From assembly GCA_029204225.1 (NCBI GenBank), contig CM055097.1:44542942-44606941 (forward strand): a DNA stretch of 64,000 nucleotides, written 5' to 3'. This DNA comes from Diphasiastrum complanatum (Eukaryota > Streptophyta > Lycopodiopsida > Lycopodiales > Lycopodiaceae). Under the pieces are notes generated by a model. That model saw nothing but the letters and a program-made list of their open reading frames with translations, did no database searches and was not told the origin of the DNA. Numbering within the stretch: the first letter of the stretch is position 1; each line of letters opens with the position of its first letter. Shown here piece after piece: positions 23,412-35,125 of this stretch. Made by a program: the position numbers and the translations under genes.

Positions 23412-25124
23412 TTCTTATATTTTTTTTTCTATCAAGCATCTAGGTGTAGGATATTGATAGGAACAAATTTGGCATAGATGGCAAATTATGCATTTTCACT
23501 TGTAATGCCACTATTGAGCCAAAATACAATAAGAGGCTAAACTCGTGCCAATTAGAGTGTAGACAAGTGTAATGCTTTTGTTTGATGAATTCTAAGAGGT
23601 CCAATAGGATTTAGAGGTGGAACCATGTGAGGTCCAATAGGAATTTGAGGTTTGCTTGAAAATAGTCCAATAGAATTAAGAGGTGCATGGATCAATGGTC
23701 CAATAGGATTAAGTGGTGACAAAGTGTGGTCCAATCATAGTTAACCATAGTGGTAGCTCGTGGATCTACTAGTATTATTGTACTCCTCATTTTGTATCTA
23801 ATTGATTTGGAGATTGTGTGGATTTTGAGTGTTATTGGATATCTAGCTTTCTCTCTCTACCCGAGAGCTCATGATTAATATTTCTCTCTACCCGAGGAGG
23901 AAGACGTAGTAGCTTAAACATACAATATTGACAATGACTCTAAACGCAATAAAGACTATGCTTGATTCAGATTAGTGTAAGGAAATACACATCAGCTTGA
24001 GCACAAGACAATAGCGGATGAAACCGCGTGCTCAAGAAGCTAACTTCGCTCTATGAAAGCTATGAGCTTATTACTGACAATCAGTCTGAAGAAAGAATCG
24101 ATGCATGAAAGCATCTACAGTGTTTGTCTCATAATCAGCATTACACACTTAAATTGATTACAATGATCAACTATATATATTTTACATTTGTGCAGATGAG
24201 TGTACCAAGAGAAGGCATAGAGCCATTGTGCCATCTGTGGGAGATCTTGGCGGTTGTTGTCATTGTCAAGCTAGTTGCACAGTACAAGAAGTGAGCATGA
24301 AGAGGATTCGACTATTCGGATGTTGAGCAAGCCGCTGATGTGGTCAATCAAGTTGGGATAGTTGATAAGTCAATATGTCAGACACGTTGGGTAAGTCGAT
24401 ATGTCGGACAAGTCGACAAGTCGGACTTCCTGATATGTCGACCAAGTCGGGCTTCCAAGTTGGGCTTTCCCAATAAGTCAGGTGCCACTCTCTTGTCTGT
24501 CTTCAGTTATAGAGGACTGTGCAACAACGCATGTAATGTTGCAGCGATGAATGGAACTAGGTTAACATGGGATTTAGGAGATTAGAGGAGATAAATCCAA
24601 CAGTTTATATAGTCAACCCGCAAATGGTTAACTCGTACAGTTCATCGGTCTCTATAATTACCCCCTCAAACAATGACTCTTGATAAAGGTTTAGCCTCCC
24701 GATAGATGCACCAATGTTAGGGATTTTTTGGATGACGGTTGGTCTCGTCAGAAAGCCCTAAAAGGGGAAGGTCCCACTTGCCCTTACGATAGGAAGCGAG
24801 GAAAACTACTTCCACCCCTGGGGTCCACTCGGTCTATCCGTGCCCTCCTTAACAATGGAAGTTTCCAAGCTTCCAAAAGTATTGTAGGAAGAGGATAGCT
24901 TCTACTTTAGTCAACTTTCCTAAAATACTTTGGTACACTACTAGGCTTATCCTCCCAGACTATCTTCCATATACTCACGGTAGTGTTGAATTGTCACTTT
25001 GGGGTCGAGTGGACATGGTCACACCAACCCTAGAAAATGTAGGTATGTTTGGGCGTTTCATCAATGAGCAAGCAGTTTGACAGATCGTAACAAGGCTAGA
25101 TACTGGGTTATTGTGCAGATGGTA
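23412..25124. other. Interval with probable E2 LTR remainder and short-word repeats
   Basis: The left part should be the continuation of the 3' LTR of E2, but its outer end is not identified. At 23580-23740 a phrase like ggtccaatagga(at)tt recurs five or more times. At 24350-24480 words AAGTCG, GTCGGAC and GTCGAC recur in both orientations. At 24710-24800 the sequence matches the inverse of 36240-36352 (see the insert at 35126-36366). No host gene is visible. Confidence 0.5.
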
Positions 25125-26395
25125 AATGACTATCGAAGAAGCACTCAATCAGCCCGATTCTGATCTCTGGAAAGAAACTATGGATAAAGAGTATTCATCT
25201 CTTATCAAGAACCAAACTTGGATAATCATCAAATTACTTGCAACAGAAATGTAGTTGATTGCAAACGGTTGTTCAAAATCAAGTACAAGACATATGGAAG
25301 TATTGATCGAAAAAAGGCTCGACTTGTAGCTAGAGGATTCTCTCAAGTACAAAACATCGACTACACCAAGACCTTCAGTCCAGTAGTTAAACATTCTTCT
25401 ATCATACTTCTATTGTCATATCGATATGATAAAGGAAGCTAAGACAATGCTATCTTCCGAATTTGACATGACCGATCTGGGCAAAGCTCATTACTTCTAG
25501 ATATTCAAATCCAAAGAGATAGAAAATATAAGTTGATCTATATTTCTCAACAAAGATACATTCACAATGTCTTAATCAGATTTAATTTGACGAATTGAAA
25601 ATTAGTTCTCTCACCAATGGAACCATGACTCAAGGTGTCGAAGGACCAGTGTTACCAGACAATCGAAGAGAAGGAGCAGATGCGTGAGTATCCTTATCAT
25701 TCGATAATAGGAACTCTTATGTACGCAATGATCTATACCAGACTAGACATAGCTTTTGCAGTCAGTTCCTTGAGTCAGTATATGACCAATCCTGGTATAA
25801 TACATTGGAAGTCTCTTATCAGAGTCATGAGATATCTTTGAGCTACTAAGGACTTTTGCATTTGTTATGGAAAAATCGACAAGAACAAACTCAATATTCT
25901 CAGTAATTTCTTAGATGCAAGTTGGGCAGAAGTTGTAGACACTCGTAAATCTGCTTCAAGATTTATATTCTTACTCAACAATGGTCTTATTTCATGGAAC
26001 AGTCACAAGCAAACTTCGATAGCTCCATCTTCCACTGAATCACAGTATATTGTAGCCTCAAAAGCTACAAAGGAAGCAGTATGGTTGAGAAACTTACTTT
26101 CAAATATCAGTCTGAATCAATCTGCTATGACAATTCTATTTTGTGATAATCAAAGTGCCATTGCTTTATCAGCCAACCCTGGATTTCATTCTAGGAGTAA
26201 GCACACTGAAATAAAGTATCACTATATCGGAAGCAAAGTTCTTGACAAAGAGGTTGACTTGCAGTATTGTCGAATGTAAGATATGACAGTAGATATTTTT
26301 ACTAAAGCATTAAGCTTGGATGCACACACAAAATTTTGTGCAAAACTAAGTTTGAAGGTCAAAGCATTCGTGGATTCAGATTAAGTGAGAGTGTT
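25125..26395 (+). pseudogene. Ty1/copia RT-RNase H remnant
   Basis: Plus-strand pieces in changing frames: EEALNQPDSDLWKETMDKEY (RT start), KARLVARGFSQVQ and YTKTFSPVVKHSS. There is a deletion near 25430 that removes the YVDD region. The RT end follows (YHSIIGTLMYA, YTRLDIAFAVSSLSQYM). RNase H comes next (LDASWAE, SSTESQYIVAS, FCDNQSAIALSANPGFHSR, HTEIKYHYIG) and ends DIFTKALS near 26310. The end GAGAGTGTTGGATTA at 26386-26400 could be a polypurine tract and LTR start, cut off by the next fragment. Confidence 0.88.
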
Positions 26396-26579
26396 GGATT
26401 ATTCTCCTGATGATCGATAATCGTTTTTAATCTTCATCCACTACATTACCCAGCTCTACAATTTCATGCAGGTTTCTATACAGTTTGTAGAAGTACACAA
26501 AAATCGCTCACAGGTGGATTCCACAAGTAAATTTCTAGGAAGTACTAATTGGACGGATGCTAGCTCACTATGGCCAACT

Positions 26580-28030
26580 GGCCATTATGAGGGATATAGA
26601 GTCTTCAATCCTATCACTAATAAGATCCTAGTAAGTAGGGATGTCACATATGATGAAGGACATTTTATCAAAGTGAATGAAAGTGCTACTAATCATTCTT
26701 GTGTCAAGGATCTTGCAAGATTTGAGGAGGAGCTACCATGTGATCAAGATCTTGAGGATCCACCTCAAGTCCCGCGTGCTCCAAGGAGATCTTCAAGGAC
26801 AAGGGCCGAGCCATGAAGGCTCACATATGTTGACAAGGGTGAGCAAAGGGAAGACACTCATTCTCTTACCTCTTACACCTTTCTTAGAGTCAATGCTTGA
26901 TGAACCAAGTTTCTTTGAAGATGCTATAAAGTCACTTAAATGGAAGGATGCCATGCAAAGGGAGTATGATGCTCTTATGAAAAATCATACTTGGAAGTTC
27001 GTGGATCTTCCTCATGGAAGAAAACCACTGAATACAAATGGATCTATAGATTTAAGTACAACCAAGATGGATCTATCAACAAGCATAAAGCAAGGCTAGT
27101 GGCAAAAGATTTCTTGCAAACTAAGGGAGTAGATTTTGATGTGCTCTAGTTGCCGAACTAGTCATAATAAGATCGATTATATCTCTTGCAACTACTTGCA
27201 ATTGGACTCTTTTTCAGCTTGATGTGATTAATGCCTTCCTAAATGGCTGTTTGGAAGAAGCAATCTACATGAGGCAACCTGAGGGCTTCATCAAGGAGGA
27301 TATTGAAGACGAGGTGTGCTTATTGCAAAGGAGCCTCTACTATCGGCTCAATCAAGCACCTAGGGCTTGGTAGTCTAGGTTGAACTCTTTCTTAATCTCT
27401 ATTCATTTTGTAGTTAGCTCTTATGAGCCTTCCTTCTACATGAGATTCAATGAAGGAAAGATCATTGTTCACATTCTGTATGTGGATGACATTATTCTTA
27501 GTGGTAATGATCAAGATGGCATATGAGAAGTAAAGATTGCATTGTCTAAAGAGTTTAAGATGGTAGATCTTGGAATTATTCATTTCATTCTAGGCATAGA
27601 AGTATCAAAAGGAATGGATTTTAGTTTTATTTTTCAATCCAAAGATGCATCTTCTATCTTAGAGAAATTTGGAATGAAAAATTGCAAAGGAGTAGATACT
27701 CCTATGGAGCAAAATGTAAAAGTTTCTAGTAGCTATGATGAAGCATCCTTTGAGGACTGCACACTATATAGAGGGCTTATAGGCTCCCTAATATATCTAA
27801 CTATAACTAGACCCGATCTAAGTTATAGTGTTGGTGAGCTAAGCCAATCTATGCAAATTCCAGTAGTTTGTCATTGGAAATGGGTGTTAAGATACATCTC
27901 GGCCACCAAGAACTTTGGCATATTTTATCATAGAATAATATTGCTTTGAGAGCCTATTTGGATGCTAACTTTGTAGGTGAGAAGGTGGATAGGAAGTCCA
28001 CAAGTGCTTTTTTAACTCTAGAATCACACT
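26580..28030 (+). pseudogene. Ty1/copia integrase tail, RT and RNase H fragment
   Basis: Starts at the integrase C-terminus (GYRVFNPITNKILVSRDV) and runs through a linker to RT: EDAIKSLKWKDAMQREYDAL, LDVINAFLNGCLEEAIYM, LNQAPRAW and the catalytic LYVDDIILSG near 27480. The RT end and RNase H start follow (SKEFKMVDLGIIHFILGIE, LIGSLIYLTITRPDLSYSV, LDANFVGEKVDRKS). There are at least four stops or frameshifts, and it breaks off early in RNase H at about 28030. No LTR is seen. Confidence 0.88.
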
Positions 28031-29329
28031 ACACCAAAATCTAGTCAAGATGAAAAGTTGATCTTTCCAAGATCAAAATACCTTGAAATCTCATCATGAC
28101 ATGTACATACTTTCATGCTTATTAGGCTTGAATAACCTTATATATTATTAATTAGAACTTGAGCTCCATGGAGGGCCATCAATGCCTAAATTTTAGGAGA
28201 TCTAGAGTGCAAATGGTGCACCTCTTAATCTATGCTATACATTTGGACCAATCACATCCAAGAGGTTGCACCTTGCTAGGTTTGGCCAACCTTAAGAGTC
28301 TCTCCATGAGATAGAACCAAATGTAAGCCATTTTGGCTCATTGTACATAACACTTTTTTGAGCTCAATATGAGCAACTGTCAAGAGATAGGCTTTTGAGG
28401 CATTTGATAAAACCCTAGAGTAGCCATTTCTCTCTCTCTAAAAGCGTGTGCAACACTTTTTTTCACTTGTCATGTAATAAATTGTTTTTCATTAATGCTT
28501 GATCATTTGATGTGTATTTATGCTCTTACCAAGATTCTTAGCTTGTTGGAAAGCTCTCTCAAATCCAAGTAGTAGCATTAAGCTTTCATAGTGTGCAATT
28601 TTACATGCTTGGAGATCATTATTGATCTCTCTAGGATCCTTCAATATGTACTAAAATGTAACATTCTCCATCACTTTTAGCTTTGATTGGGACTCATTTT
28701 GCTACCAAAACTTGAAACAAATATAGGGTACCAACACCTCCTCTAGAGTCTGCACCTCCTCTGGCCGCAGTTGTTCATGATGTATAGATGCAAAAAAAAA
28801 AAAAAAAAGGGAGACGAGTCAAATGTTCTTAATTCACAGAAAATCATAGATAGAAAAATATACATAGGATACATAGTAAAATATTGACAGTTTTATGGAT
28901 GTACTGATGCCCAAATTGGGCTCTCTCTTATTAAAATAAAGAGTTTATACATGAATTTCTCAAAAAATACATTTGATTTTATTGCTCTTCTACAATATTG
29001 ATTGTTGTTGGTAGATCCTTACAGTTTGTAATTAGCTCGTCTTTTTCATAACTATAAAAAAGCAGAAGTATTAGCATACATTATTGTTTTACTTTTATTT
29101 TGAGTCTACTATATATTAGGTAAAATATTGAAAGTATAGTAAATAGGATCATAAACGAACCTCTAATTGATTCTCAAGAGTGATCGATTGATTGATTAGC
29201 AATCTATTGCAAAATTCGCACTCAAAACTAGATCTAGATTGGCAATTTCAATCAAGAACAATCAAAATAGAATCAAAATATGAAGATATGACCTCAAGTC
29301 TTGAGGTGGATCCTCAAGATCTTCATCAT
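28031..29329. other. Unassigned interval with a 17-bp poly(A) tract
   Basis: No domain found. An uninterrupted A run at 28792-28808 lies on the + strand downstream of about 760 bp of non-copia sequence. That could mark the 3' end of a retroposed sequence, but no target duplication was identified. The rest, 28809-29329, is AT-rich. Confidence 0.4.
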
Positions 29330-29461
29330 TTAGTTGCTCCTCCTCAATCCTAGCAATATCCTGTAGATGCTTTCATTCATAACATGTCCTTCATCAAATA
29401 AAACATCCCTACTAACGATGATTTTCTTAGTGATGGGATTGAAGACTCTAGGCTTACAGCT

Positions 29462-29884
29462 GGACCATCTCAGTGGATTTTCACCGTGCCTTACAAGTCT
29501 ATCAACGAGAGTACGTCCACTCTCCAGATCCAACAGTGCGACAATCGGAAATGTTTGCTAAAGATCTAACTCTATTGGCGTCAGTGGCAACCAGATGGGA
29601 CGATTGTCTCCCTCCTCTGGCATTCGATCCAAATAAGCCGATGGCCTCAGAGCAAATCAAAGATCAGTTGTCGGTTGGTCGTTTATATTTTTGTGCGGCA
29701 ATGATGGGAGGCTGTTGGGAATCACGCTTCACATCATGGACAACCTCCAAGTGGATTGCCGGAGCCCACCATTGTTTCCTGCCACACAATTTGAATTTTA
29801 ATCGTATTCACACTCTCAATAGCAACATTAGCATCCAATTAATCAATTTTCTATGCATATATCATTCTTCAAAATGGAACAAAT
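29462..29884 (+). other. Unrelated insert, open on the + strand, within E5
   Basis: This block replaces the integrase core of E5. It has none of the copia residues, but on the + strand it keeps one frame open for about 140 codons (from about 29473 to 29893). That frame has mixed, protein-like composition (for example LASVATRWDDCLPPLAFDPN). I do not recognise the family. It may be a captured host exon. No splice sites or target duplication are evident. Confidence 0.4.
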
Positions 29885-29929
29885 ACCATGCTTGAAGTTG
29901 TCATCCAAACCATTATCCATAAGTTGACC

Positions 29930-30303
29930 AACACTTAGCAAATTTTTGGTGATTGATGGTACGTAAAGAACATTGTGTAGATCCATTCTTTTAGAAGATC
30001 TTAGAAACACATGAATGGTTCCAACACTTTACACTCTTGATCACTTGTAATTAAGATAGATTTTTTAGCACCATTGAAAGAGAGTAGAGTAGAGAAATAA
30101 TCCTTTTGGAAAGTCATGTGGGAGCTAGCCTGACTATTAATGATTCTCTTGAGTTGTTCTTGCTTGTTGGTGAAGATGTAGATGCCATCAAGGTGAGTCT
30201 CCTTCATCCTCCTCCTCTTCATGTGCAAGGTTTCTTTGGTTGCTCTCCCCTTGTGCATTCTTCCTCTTGTAGCACTCGAATGTGAAATGCCATTTCTTTC
30301 CAC
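29930..30303 (-). pseudogene. E5 protease start
   Basis: The active-site region reads IINSQASSHMTFQKDYFSTLL, where copia relatives have IDSGASSHM. The catalytic Asp-Ser-Gly has become Asn-Ser-Gln, so the protease would be dead even without the insertion. Following phrases resemble the E1 protease. Confidence 0.82.
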
Positions 30304-31110
30304 AAAAGAAACATTTTAGCTTTGGTCTTGTCTTTGTTGCCTTTTCTCTTTGAGCTTGAAACTTGATCCTCCTCCTTGGCCTCCTTGCTTTGATTATTCC
30401 TGACTCCCTTGGTCTTCTTTTTGCCTTTGGATGAAAATTTGATTTTATCATCTCCATCATACAAGGATAAGAAACTCATCCTACTCTTGGCATCTAGGAT
30501 CCTACACTCCTCGTCCACAAGCACATTATGTAGCTTGTCAATAGAAGGTAAGACATCTTGGATGGAAAAGCTTTGAACCAAATTGGAGAGCTCATCTCCT
30601 AGACCATTGAGGATCACTTGTACAAGTTCATTATCAAGAATCTTATCTCTTATTGAAGCAAGTTCTTTATTAAGAGATTTGATTCTAAGCCCATACTCTT
30701 GTGCACTCCCACCACTACTTTTCATACTTTGCAAGATTTGATTTCTAAGCATGATTACTATAGAGGTGTTATTGGATTCATAGATTTTCTTTGATTAATC
30801 CATGCTTCTTTGGCCAAAGTACAAGAGGCTACCTCCTTTAGGATATTGTTACTAACATTCATTTTTATACAATGTAATGCTAGTATTGCCTTATTTTTGT
30901 ACTTTACCAAATCTTGTCCTCCTAGAGGCTCATGATCCTATTCATCTAGGAAAGTATCAAAGAGGTCTTGGAGCACTAGAAGTGACTCCATCCTCACTTT
31001 CCATATTGAGTAGTTTGTAAAATTTAGCCTCTCACTAGCTTCCAAGAGGAACATACTGGAGAAATGTACCATCGCATCCCAGGGTTGATTTGACCATGGA
31101 CTAGTAGAAT
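30188..31110 (-). pseudogene. E5 gag with zinc knuckle
   Basis: The N-terminal piece includes NFTNYSIWKVRMESLL. The body has LRIKSLNKELASI, LVQVILNGLGDELSNLVQSFS, IDKLHNVLVDEE and RMSFLSLYDGDD. The knuckle CFFCGKKWHFTFEC lies in a shifted frame, with Trp in the place usually held by Gly before the His. Stops separate the pieces. It provides the outgroup that shows where the gag of E2 is interrupted by E1. Confidence 0.88.
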
Positions 31111-32107
31111 CACAAAACCCATTAAGTTCTACAATATTTGTTTCACGCATTCAAGTAATATGTTGTTAGGTGACTATCATGCATCTTACAAGGTATGCTA
31201 ACGACTCCGTCACTTATAGTGTCACACGGTTTTAGAACAAAGTCGTTCTCATCATCGTAAAAAGACAGAAACATCATATCCTATTAACAAAAGAGTACCA
31301 AGTGTGAAACTTCATAGCCACATTAGAGAGAAAAGTACATCATGTCATTGTAGTACATATAATAGTACAGTACGTATGGGCCACCAAGTTATGACCTAAG
31401 ACCAAATAATGAGATCTTTTGTTAGGCCATGGGTAACTAAGGACTTTACTTGAAGTATAACTGCTTGACTTAGTACATTGGACCGAATGTCCATCCTACG
31501 TCAAAGTACTTAGCCGCAAGTGGTAACTTTCATTATTATCACATTCTAGGAAGTTATCGGGTGGATTACCCTACAACCCACATACAAGTGACAAATTCGT
31601 CATACCTAGCCGAATGCAAGACTAGAGGGCTAGTGGGGGCTATAATTGGTCAACATCACCTCGGTTTGACCTCGTGTAAATGTAATTTACCAATCAAATC
31701 AGTCACTCAGTCTAGGGCAACCATTACCAGCATCTTCAAACAGCTAGGTTGTAAGGGTTTGATATAAACCTGAATGCAATTAAGGATAGATTTGATTAAA
31801 CATGAAACAAATGATGATGAGCACAAGACAATTACGGATAGAAACCGCATACTCTAAGTTATCTATGAGTAAATGAAGATATTTGTCTGAATTTGCACTT
31901 CCGTTGATAAGCAGTAAGTGCTAATAGCAAAAACCTAAAAGAACTCTAAAGAACTAAGCTAGAATGCTCAAGAGTGTTCAAGCTTGAAAAATTGAGTCGT
32001 TGAATGGCAAACAATTCAATCGATTGCAGGAATAATCGATGTCATACATTCGAATATCGGTATTTTACAATATAAAGGTCATTCTCCAAAATCACTTTTA
32101 GAGTCAG
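31111..32107. other. Unassigned interval
   Basis: No gene recognised. Near 31815 a phrase gagcacaagacaat-cggat-gaaaccgc recurs from about 24000, on the same strand, so both belong to one dispersed repeat family of unknown type. Confidence 0.4.
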
Positions 32108-32177
32108 GAGTTTTCTTTTATGATCACACCTATTTTCCTCAAGAGTTTTCTTTTATGATCACACCTATTTTCCTGAT
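32108..32177. repeat. 35-bp tandem duplication
   Basis: Two adjacent 35-bp units beginning gagttttcttttatgatcac. The unit length is not a multiple of three, and the duplication falls at the left edge of the gene remnant at 32149-32957, where it would break the frame. Confidence 0.85.
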
Positions 32178-32957
32178 AAAAATGGTTTAGTTGGTAGATT
32201 AGAGCCATATCCTCTATCAAATTTTTCAAGTGAGGAATGGATTTCTCCTAATGCAGCAATTTCAAAAAGTTTTCGATCTAGGTTATATATTGATATTCAG
32301 AGTATATTAAAATGTAGCACTGGATCAAAGAATAATAGACTAAGTTGGTATCTACCTTTTACTATTTTTGTTGATTTTTTTCCAAATGCAATGTTCGAGG
32401 AACGAAAACAATGTTTATTTGTAAGGAGTTGAGTGCTGAAATAGTTGCCGAGTTGTTGAATGATGGTTGGAATACAAAACAAAATTAGCAAGTTGAGTAC
32501 AGAGTATGTTACTCATCAATGACATTTAGATATCACATCGAAAAACAAATGCTTACTTTGCTGTTGTATTATAGAAGATGGATTAAATGCAAAAATGTTC
32601 GAAAGCCACTTGATCAAGATTTTGGTATAAACCCTCAAGAGCAATTTCTAATAACAGTCAAAAGAAATGACAATGTTCTTGCAATGGTTGAGGTCGAGAA
32701 AGGTTGGTGTCTCAATCACATTCGATCAAAACCAGACATGTTGCAATTCGATCTACCTTAGTACTATCAATTTCGATTGAATGGTGTAAAGGTACGTTAT
32801 GCCATATGAAAATATTCATTTTTTTCTATTTCTAAGTGAATCAGTTTCAAAAAATATATTAACTAAAACGATTTCTCTTGTGTAGGTAAGAGTAAGGCAA
32901 GAAGAGCATATAAAATGCAAAGATATTGGAACATCCATCGAAATTGAAGATCCATAG
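32149..32957 (+). pseudogene. Remnant of an unrecognised intron-containing gene
   Basis: Protein-like frames follow one another on the + strand. About 32149-32410 includes GRLEPYPLSNFSSEEW and LSWYLPFTIFVDFFPNAMFEE. A second frame from about 32411 to 32791 includes KELSAEIVAELLNDGWN and FLITVKRNDNVLAMVEVEKGW, with TAG codons at 32486 and 32759. At 32792 there is a GT donor (gtacgt) and at 32884 an AG acceptor. Splicing the two joins phase-0 codons and leads to a terminal exon (VRVRQEEHIKCKDIGTSIE) with a stop at 32955. No retroelement domain is recognisable. I read this as a decayed host gene fragment, function unknown. Confidence 0.5.
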
Positions 32958-33779
32958 ATTATGAACAATAAAATTTTGTATTACGTATTACAATTTTTTG
33001 TATACATCATTTTTTATAATATATGAACCACTTTTTCTATGAGGCTCTTTCATTTCTATGATCTCCATTTCCATGGTGCAAAACGCAATGTAATTGTAAC
33101 TGAATAATATGAGTTTTCGATAACAGGATTCATTGTCTCCTGCAAGAAATGCATTATCTCCATTGGAGAGATCTTCAGTCACTTGGACTCCAGTGACCAC
33201 TACAATTAGATATCGAATCGATGCTTGCCCTTGTTGAAGTCTCGGATATATCGGTTGTATTTTTGGTCTTTATTGCCTTGGTCTGTATTGTCCTTGTGTT
33301 GGCATATTTGGATATGTTCAGAAGATGATCTAATCAAAGCTTTGCTGCAATAAATCTAAGTGAATTTATGTCGCATGTTTGAATTGGTTGTGGCAAAGGT
33401 TCGATCGAATTATCTTCCTGAACTTATCCAAAAAAAACCATGACAAAGGCAAGGCAAACCACAAACAAGTAAGAACAACCACATAAAACTGTAAATATAT
33501 TTCTATAAAAAATTTCTGTACATGTGTCTCATCCACATCAAGTGAGACCCACTTTTTATCAGTATCAACTATCTATGATCTCTAAATCTATTTCTCCAGT
33601 TGGAAGTAGCTTGGGTGGAAAACACTCTGCCATTGCAACTAAATATGAATTTTTGATCACAAGCTTTATGGTCTCCTACCTAAAGTGCATTATCTCCATT
33701 GGGGAGACCTTCGGACATTTAAATGAAAAAAACAAAAACACAGTTAAATGTTATTAATCAAAGATTAGTTATTAGGAAT
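32958..33779. other. Unassigned interval with a diverged direct repeat
   Basis: The phrase tgcattatctccattgg(a/g)gaga occurs near 33150 and again near 33690, each in similar surroundings (gtctcctnc before, tcttcggnca after). This indicates an old direct duplication spaced about 540 bp. No gene identified. Confidence 0.4.
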
Positions 33780-35125
33780 TTGATTATGAAAGAAAAAACA
33801 AGATCGGATGCATTTATTGCCACAATAAAGGTCATGCAGCCATGGACTGTTACCAGAATCCGAGGAACAAGCAACCTCAAGGCAAACATGAGAACCACAA
33901 CAGTTCATCCTACGCCGAAGAGCCTGAAAGCTCGAAGATGGGCAAAGAAAGGTCGAACAATGGTAATTCGACAGCTATCTATGCATAGATGTGTGTGAAA
34001 CCTCGACATCTGACACACAAGAGGTCATCCTTGATTCAGGAGCAACTTCTCACTTCATTACATCCAGACGAATAATGGTTGACTCCAAAGTACATATTCA
34101 TCCAAATACATAGTTCATGGAGATGGATCAAGACATCAAGTGAATCTATGGCTCAACACAAACGGCAAAGACCAACGATCAGATGATGTTCTATTCGTGC
34201 CCACACCGCAGCAAGACTTGCTCTCAGTTGCAAAAATAGCAGACGTTGGGATGGGTGTGACGTTTTCAAACAAAACATGCAATGTCATTGATGCCAGCAC
34301 CATCACACTCATTACACAAGGAAGACGAAAGAGCAATTTGTATCATTTGAAGGTGCGCCTACCAGCGAATCAAGCACATCAAGCTCATGAATCGACATAT
34401 GTTCTATGGCACAGAAGACTATGCCACATGAACCCAATGACATTGTAGTCAAGCCAACATAGAGCTATCACAGGAGTAAGCATCACAAATGCAACGAACT
34501 CAGCGACCTGTGATGCGTGCATACAAGGGAAGATGTCCCGAACTCCCTTCACGAGGGACTCCCTCAGAACAACAAAGATTCTAGAGCTGGTACATTCGGA
34601 CATCTATGAACCTTTCGATGTGATCTCAGTAGGAGGCTCAAAATATTACATCACCTTCATTAACGACTACAACAAGTTCGTCAAAGTCTACTTCATACAC
34701 AACAAATCGGAAGCACTCGACAAGTTCACATAATACATAAACTGGGCAGAAAGATGGAAGCAAAGTGAAGCATATCAGAACTGATCATGGTGGAGAATAC
34801 ATCTCGAATTGCTTTGCTGACTTCTACAATAATCGAGGAATCCTTCACAAAAGGACTGCATCCTATACACCACTACACTATGGTGTTGCTGAAAGAAAGA
34901 ACATGACACTCATGGAAGCCGCAAGGTGCATGGGGTCGCCTACTCGAAAGCACCAAGAGTGTTATGGGCTGAAGCAGTAGCTACGGCCGCCTACATCTAG
35001 AACAAGATAGGCAAATCTGATGTTCCTCACACAACACCACACGAACCATGGTGGGGTAGAAAGCCCAATCTAACACACATCCAGATCTTTGGTGTTAGCC
35101 GATATTTCTGCACGAAAAAATCGGG
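33780..35125 (+). pseudogene. E6 gag end, protease and integrase core
   Basis: Zinc knuckle CIYCHNKGHAAMDC at 33809-33850. Protease signature ILDSGATSHF near 34025-34057, then VLFVPTPQQDLLSVAKIA. The HHCC region follows (LWHRRLCHMN; CDACIQGKMSR), then the core with HSDIYEP, YYITFINDYN, RTDHGGEYIS and YGVAERKNMT (where copia usually has NGVAERKN). Frames change several times. The core ends at FGVSRYFCTK, where the first insert begins. Confidence 0.9.

Larger units (their letters stand above)
29330..31110 (-). mobile_element. Copia fragment E5 (gag, protease, integrase tail) with foreign insert
   Basis: On the minus strand: gag N-terminus (30938-31110), gag body (30219-30752), zinc knuckle (about 30260-30310), protease start (29930-30170), then unrelated DNA (29462-29884), then an integrase C-terminal piece (29330-29461; RVFNPITKKIIVSRDVLFDEGH). 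Its gag is close to that of E2. No LTR or primer site was found upstream of gag. Confidence 0.85.

Noticed and set aside
28026-28040. cactacaccaaaa, resembling a CACTA transposon terminus
   Set aside because: No matching inverted terminus was found to the right, and no subterminal repeats or transposase.
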